In this document: piece after piece, positions 60,230 through 64,000 of the stretch
How the letters are laid out: every line of letters begins with the position of its first letter
Position numbering within the stretch: the stretch's first letter is position 1
Assembly (NCBI RefSeq): GCF_045207655.1
Contig: NZ_CP108785.1
Location: 3,038,001-3,102,000, forward strand
Source: Embleya sp045207655
GTDB taxonomy: Bacteria > Actinomycetota > Actinomycetes > Streptomycetales > Streptomycetaceae
Direction: 5' to 3'
Length of the DNA: 64,000 nucleotides
Made by a program: the position numbers and the translations under genes
Notes under the pieces: generated by a model
The model's database searches: none
Told to the model about the DNA's origin: nothing
Seen by the model: the letters and a program-made list of their open reading frames with translations, nothing else

Positions 60230-61939
60230 ATGTCGGACCGCGCCGATCTCGTCCTGACCAACGGCCGCGTCCTCACCGTGGACGCCGAGTTCACCGTCGC
60301 CGAGGCACTCGCGGTCCGCGCCGGCCGGATCGTCGCGGTCGGGTCGGACGTCGAGATCCGGCCACTGATCGGCCCCGGGACCGAGGTGATCGATCTGGCC
60401 GGGCGTACCGCGCTGCCCGGGATCAACGACTCCCACCTGCACGCGTGCGCGTTCGGCGCCACCCGCCCGCCGCTCGCCGTCGACGTGTCGTACCCCGCCG
60501 TCGGTTCGATCGCCGACATCGCGGCCGCCGTCGCCCGGCACGCCGAGGTGCTGCCGCCGGACGCGTGGGTGATCGGCAACGGCTGGGACATCGGCTACCT
60601 GGCGGAGTGCCGGGCGTCGAGCGCGTCCGACCCCCGATCCCCGCACCGCCGGGACCTGGACGCCGTGGTTGCCGATCGACCCGTCCTGCTCTACGAGTTC
60701 AGCGGGCACACCGCGTGGCTGAACACCCGCGCCCTCCAGGTCGCGGGCATCGACCGGAACACGATCGCGCCACCCGGCGGCATCATCGAGGTGGACGCCG
60801 CCGGCGAGCCCACCGGGCTGCTTCGAGAGGGCGCCCAGAACCTGGTCAACGCGGCCGTACCGCCGATGACCCGGGCCGAACGCGAGCGGGCCGTTCGTGC
60901 GGCGGTCGCGATCTGCCACGCCGAGGGCATCACCAGCTTCACCGAACCGGGCCTGGGCCCCGGCGGCGGCTCGTTGTTCCTCGGCGCGGCCGGCCCGGAG
61001 ACCCTCTCGGTCTACGCGGACCTGGCCCGCACCGGCGAACTCGACGCCAGGGTCGGCGTGTTGCTGCTCCCGCTGGCGATGGGCGAGGCGGCCGACGTAC
61101 TGCCCGAGCGCCTGGCCGAGCCGCTCCCGGACGGGATCGCCGACCTCAACCCCCGACTGCTGCGAATCCTGGGCGTCAAGGTCTTCGCCGACGGGATACC
61201 GCCGAGCCGCACCGCGTGGATGCGCGAGGAGTACGTCGGCGGTGGCAACGGCTGCCTGTGCATGCACGGCGACTCGGACACCCTGCGGGTGGACGAACTG
61301 CGCGCCATCGTCGGGCACGCGCACGCCGCCGGACACCAGATCGGGGTACACGTCACCGGCGATCGGGCCATCGAAGCGCTGGTCGAGGCGTTCGAGGAGG
61401 CCGCCCGCGCGCACCCGCGGCGGGACGAGCGGCACTACGTCATCCACGGCGACTTCTGCACGCCGCGCAGCCTGCGCACGCTCGCCGAGCACGGCTGGGG
61501 GGTGAACATGAACCCGGCGATCAAATGGACGATCGCCGACCTGATGGACGACGTGGTCGGCCCCGAGCGGTCCGCCTACCAGTGGCCGGTACGCAGCGCC
61601 GTGGACGCGGGCATCGCGGTCACCGCGAGTTCGGACGCGCCGATCACCCACCCCGACTGGCGCCGTGGCGTGTCCGCGATGATGCTGCGCGAATCGAAGG
61701 CGACCGGTCGGGCCAGCGGTCCCGAGCAGTGTGTGGACCTGGCCACGGCGGTGCGCGCGTACACGATCAACGCCGCGCGTCAGGACTTCGCCGAGGACTG
61801 GAAGGGCTCCCTCGAGCCGGGCAAGGTCGCCGACATCTGTGTCCTCGACGGCGACCTGACCACCACCGGCCCGCGCGAGATCGCCGATCTCCCGGTCACG
61901 CTGACCATCTTCGACGGCCGGATCGTGTACGCCGCGTAG
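60230..61939 (+). CDS. YtcJ-like metal-dependent amidohydrolase
   Basis: 569 aa. The N-terminal beta-sandwich (ADLVLTNGRVLTVDAEFTVAEALAVRAGRIVAVG) leads into LPGINDSHLHACAFG, the HxH metal site. HVTGDRAIEALVEAF and HYVIHGDFCTP supply further His ligands, SSDAPITHPDWRRG the late Asp, and GSLEPGKVADICVLD the C-terminal signature. This is the amidohydrolase-3/YtcJ group, which hydrolyses amides, formamides or carbamates. In the regulon it could act on an amide precursor or N-acyl amine. ATG 60230 has AAGGAG five bases upstream. The broken LLM gene follows 30 bp on. Confidence 0.9.
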   Translation: MSDRADLVLTNGRVLTVDAEFTVAEALAVRAGRIVAVGSDVEIRPLIGPGTEVIDLAGRTALPGINDSHLHACAFGATRPPLAVDVSYPAVGSIADIAAAVARHAEVLPPDAWVIGNGWDIGYLAECRASSASDPRSPHRRDLDAVVADRPVLLYEFSGHTAWLNTRALQVAGIDRNTIAPPGGIIEVDAAGEPTGLLREGAQNLVNAAVPPMTRAERERAVRAAVAICHAEGITSFTEPGLGPGGGSLFLGAAGPETLSVYADLARTGELDARVGVLLLPLAMGEAADVLPERLAEPLPDGIADLNPRLLRILGVKVFADGIPPSRTAWMREEYVGGGNGCLCMHGDSDTLRVDELRAIVGHAHAAGHQIGVHVTGDRAIEALVEAFEEAARAHPRRDERHYVIHGDFCTPRSLRTLAEHGWGVNMNPAIKWTIADLMDDVVGPERSAYQWPVRSAVDAGIAVTASSDAPITHPDWRRGVSAMMLRESKATGRASGPEQCVDLATAVRAYTINAARQDFAEDWKGSLEPGKVADICVLDGDLTTTGPREIADLPVTLTIFDGRIVYAA

Positions 61940-61969
61940 GTCGGCGTCGCCCCCGAGGAAGGGATGCCC

Positions 61970-62906
61970 ATGCCGGCCCCACGCCTGATCCTGGTACTCA
62001 GCGAGAACTGGACGCTGAGCGACCCGCGCGACCCGCGCGACCCGCCGGCTCTGGTGCGGATCGCGGTCGAGGCCGAGGACGCCGGGTTCGACGGGGTCAT
62101 GGTCAGTGAGCACATCGTGCTCGGCCCCGGCTCGGATGCGAACGGCCTGATGGCCAACCCGCGCGAGTAAGCGCTGCCCGGCAACCAGGACCGGGCCACG
62201 CCGTGGCCGAACTCGCTGCTCCTGGCGGCCGCGATCGCCGCGCGCACCGAGCGGCTGCGCTTGATCGCGGCCCGCGTGATCGCGCCGCTGCGCCATCCGC
62301 CGGCCCTGGCACAGCAGTTGGCCACGCTCGATCTGCTCGCCGAGGGACGGCTGGTGGCGCAGCCGATCGTGAGTTGGCATCGGCCCGAATACGCCGCGCT
62401 CGGTGTGCCGTTCGAGCAGCGCGGACGGCGGCTGGACGAACACCTCGCCGTGGGAGGCGTTGTGGCGGGACACCCCGGCCTCATTCGCCGGCGAGCACTA
62501 CCGCTTCGAGGACGCCTACCTGGTGCCCAAGCCCTATCGCGAGTCCGGCCCGCGGTTGTGGATGGGCGGCGGTTCGGTGCACGGCGCGCTGCTGCGTCGG
62601 CTGGTGCGCTACGGCCACGGCTTCCATCCGCTCGGGCAGCCCACGGACGCGGACCTGGCCCGGCTGCGGGCGGCCCTGCGCGCGGCCGGGCGGGATCCGG
62701 ACGCGCTGGAGATGGTCGGCGGGATCCGGCCCACGTTCCCCGACGCGCATCGTCCCGCGCCGATCGCACCGGCCCTGGAGTCCATCCCCGGGCAGGTGGC
62801 CCGAGGCTTCGGCACGATCTGCGTCAAGCCGTCCCAGTACACCGACGACCCGGCCGAGGTGGGCCCGCTGTGCCGGGAGATCGTGCGCCGGGTCGCCGCC
62901 ATGTGA
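61970..62906 (+). pseudogene. LLM-class F420-dependent oxidoreductase, broken by a stop codon and a frameshift
   Basis: The reading RLILVLSENWTLSDP, GFDGVMVSEHIVLGPGSDANGLM is interrupted by TAA at 62168-62170, where homologues would have Tyr. It then continues in frame through LPGNQDRATPWPNSLLLAAAIAAR and LDLLAEGRLVAQPIVSWHRPEY to RRLDEHLAV. Near 62450 the frame changes, and the rest (WEALWRDTPASFAGEHYRFEDAYLVPKPY to REIVRRVAAM) is read in another frame to 62906. Without both lesions it would be a ~312-aa TIM-barrel flavin or F420 oxidoreductase, the second gene of the amidohydrolase unit. As written it is inactive. Confidence 0.85.
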
Positions 62907-62927
62907 GGCCGGCGGTCCCCCGCGCGG

Positions 62928-63113
62928 GTGACGGGATCGGCAGATGATCAGTTCGCGTCGGCTCGCACGGCCGGGCCGGAGTTCATGGCGGGCGTGGCCG
63001 CGCGCATCCCCGGTTCGGTGTACCGCGAGCTGCCCGGCACGCCGCACATGCAGTCCCTGGAACGGCCGGACGCGGTCGGTGCCGCGCTCGAGGACTTCCT
63101 TCCGCGGTCCTGA
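62928..63113 (+). pseudogene. C-terminal fragment of an alpha/beta hydrolase
   Basis: About 60 residues remain: GSADDQFASART, FMAGVAARIPGSVYRELPGTPHMQSLERPDAVGAALEDFL. This is the end of an alpha/beta hydrolase: the DDQF acid region and the final catalytic His (PGTPHMQSLERP). The nucleophile and N-terminal two-thirds are absent. It follows the broken LLM gene on the same strand, so both lost function in one decaying stretch. Confidence 0.75.
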
Positions 63114-63129
63114 AGCGCGCCCCCGGCCG

Positions 63130-63321
63130 CTATGGCTGGATCGCCAGGTGCGTCGGGGCGACCGGGACGTTGACGGTGCGGGTGCCGCCGAGCAGGCCCC
63201 GCAGGGTGAAGGCGACCTCGACCTCTCCGCCGAACAGCTTGGCCACCACGTAGCCCTCGGCGTCCGCGGGCACCACCTGCCGCAGGCCGCCGTCGAGCAG
63301 CCGGGTCGTCCTGACCTTCAT
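63130..63321 (-). CDS. Small protein, possible SH3-like beta barrel
   Basis: 63 aa. The sequence TTRLLDGGLRQVVPADAEGYVVAKLFGGEVEVAFTLRG has the alternating pattern of a small SH3-like barrel. No named family was secured. ATG 63321 is chosen because GGAG lies six bases upstream; ATG 63336 is in frame. It is just downstream of the ArsR-type regulator on the same strand. No function is proposed. Confidence 0.55.
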   Translation of the reverse strand: MKVRTTRLLDGGLRQVVPADAEGYVVAKLFGGEVEVAFTLRGLLGGTRTVNVPVAPTHLAIQP

Positions 63322-63337
63322 GCCGATCTCCATCACG

Positions 63338-63799
63338 CGCTTCTCCCGCCGTCGGATCGAGGGGCGATCCCAGTACCCCGAAGCCCGGCGAAGAACACGG
63401 CGATTGCGCCGATCGGAGAACCGGCGGGGACGGCGGCGGAGCGTGCGGCTCAGCGCCCCCCGCCGCGGCCGGATCCCCCTCGTCGGTACGGGCGCCGGTC
63501 AGGATGGCGTCGAGCAGGCCGGGATAGCGCGCGTCGAGGTCGTCGCGGCGCAGCGAGAGCAGGTTCTCCCGGCCGGCCGGGTACTGCCCCATGACGCCGC
63601 TGTCGCGGAGCACGCGCCAGTGGTGGGTCATGGTCGACTTCGAGGTCACGCCGAGCACGGCCGGCACGCTGCCGCAGTTGTGCTCGCCGCCGGCGTCGAG
63701 CACCCGCACGGCGCCCAGGCGCAGCGGGTCCCCGAGTGCCGACAGGACATCCTCGATCCGGATCCGATCGCGGTCCGGGTGGCGGGGGAGGTGCGAAAT
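63338..63799 (-). CDS. ArsR-family winged-helix regulator with no standard start codon
   Basis: The protein reads HPDRDRIRIEDVLSALGDPLRLGAVRVLDAGG, then the recognition region TSKSTMTHHWRVLRDSGVM and GRENLLSLRRDDLDARYPGLLDAIL, a clear ArsR-type DNA-binding domain. The natural start of the domain falls on ATT 63799 (ISHLPRHPD), and an in-frame TAA lies about 36 nt upstream; the first ATG/GTG/TTG-type codon is inside the domain at 63709. No stop follows before 62948, so the 3' limit given here is approximate. Either it uses a rare ATT start, or it has lost both ends. A TTGA...TCAA dyad near 63822-63836 may be its operator. Confidence 0.55.
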
Positions 63800-64000
63800 G
63801 GGGGCAAGTTCCGCGGAGTTCGTTGACTTTTATTCAAATCGAAGCCTACTCTCGGGCCCGGCACGGTATACGCACAGCGTCGAAGGCAGCTCCGCTCCGC
63901 CGTCCCACCGCACTCGAGATCGGCCCACCCCACCGCTTTGCCGCGCTGTCCTTCGGCGTCCACCGTGCCGCCCGCGTGCGTGCGCGTCGCCTTAGCGACC
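63800..64000. other. Right end of the window, promoter region only
   Basis: The A+T-rich stretch TTGACTTTTATTCAAAT (63823-63839) lies upstream of the ArsR-type gene and probably contains its promoter. The last 130 bp show no supported gene. Confidence 0.4.

Overview
The window is about 72% G+C with actinomycete start codons (ATG, GTG, TTG) and ribosome-binding sites. Its gene content includes a HupS-type HU protein with a lysine-rich tail, SigE-type ECF sigma factor, DUF3152 and DUF6777 proteins, an IdeR/DmdR-type iron box and a bacterial nitric oxide synthase. This fits a Streptomycetales chromosome (Streptomyces or a close relative), in an accessory, arm-like region. The genus cannot be fixed from the sequence alone. 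No rRNA, tRNA, transposase or CRISPR array was seen.

Layout. 0-12 kb: a truncated class V aminotransferase, an iron-regulated siderophore-binding lipoprotein, a very large repeat protein, an AraC regulator diverging from a DUF2000 gene, small flavin, cupin and FMN-reductase genes, and a WS/DGAT acyltransferase. 12-20 kb: ECF sigma factor with two membrane or secreted partners, an XRE-cupin regulator diverging from azlCD, an SDR gene, a block of three ~170-200 bp tandem repeats, a DUF6777 lipoprotein and a wrecked P450 gene. 20-34 kb: an ABC-F ATPase behind a leader peptide and attenuator, an AarF kinase, cspA, a nitric oxide synthase/flavohemoglobin pair, a gamma-carbonic anhydrase, a YjbR protein, a HupS-like protein and a secreted PI-PLC.

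34-39 kb holds a compact class I lanthipeptide cluster on the minus strand: a 59-aa precursor, an attenuator hairpin, a full-length LanB and a LanC. No transporter or leader protease lies beside it.

39.6-52.4 kb and 59.2-62.9 kb form one catabolic regulon. Its genes are P450, glutamine-synthetase-like ligase, ADC-family protein, APC permease, MarR regulator, PuuD-like hydrolase, two aldehyde dehydrogenases (one deleted internally), class III extradiol dioxygenase, FAH-family enzyme, ferredoxin, ferredoxin reductase, a glutamine amidotransferase, a YtcJ-like amidohydrolase and a broken F420-type oxidoreductase. Eight copies of an 18-bp palindrome resembling CGTTTGGGCCCAAACGAT lie at the promoters of these units, usually over the -10 element. 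The gene set suggests import of an amine, gamma-glutamylation, P450 oxidation, de-glutamylation and meta-cleavage of an aromatic ring. The substrate is not known.

Set between these two blocks (52.5-58.0 kb) is a separate five-gene minus-strand operon: PhyH-family dioxygenase, GT-A-like protein of unknown function, type III PLP decarboxylase, GNAT and MFS exporter. It carries none of the operators and looks like a small natural-product cluster. The last kilobases contain several decaying genes, which suggests active gene loss there.
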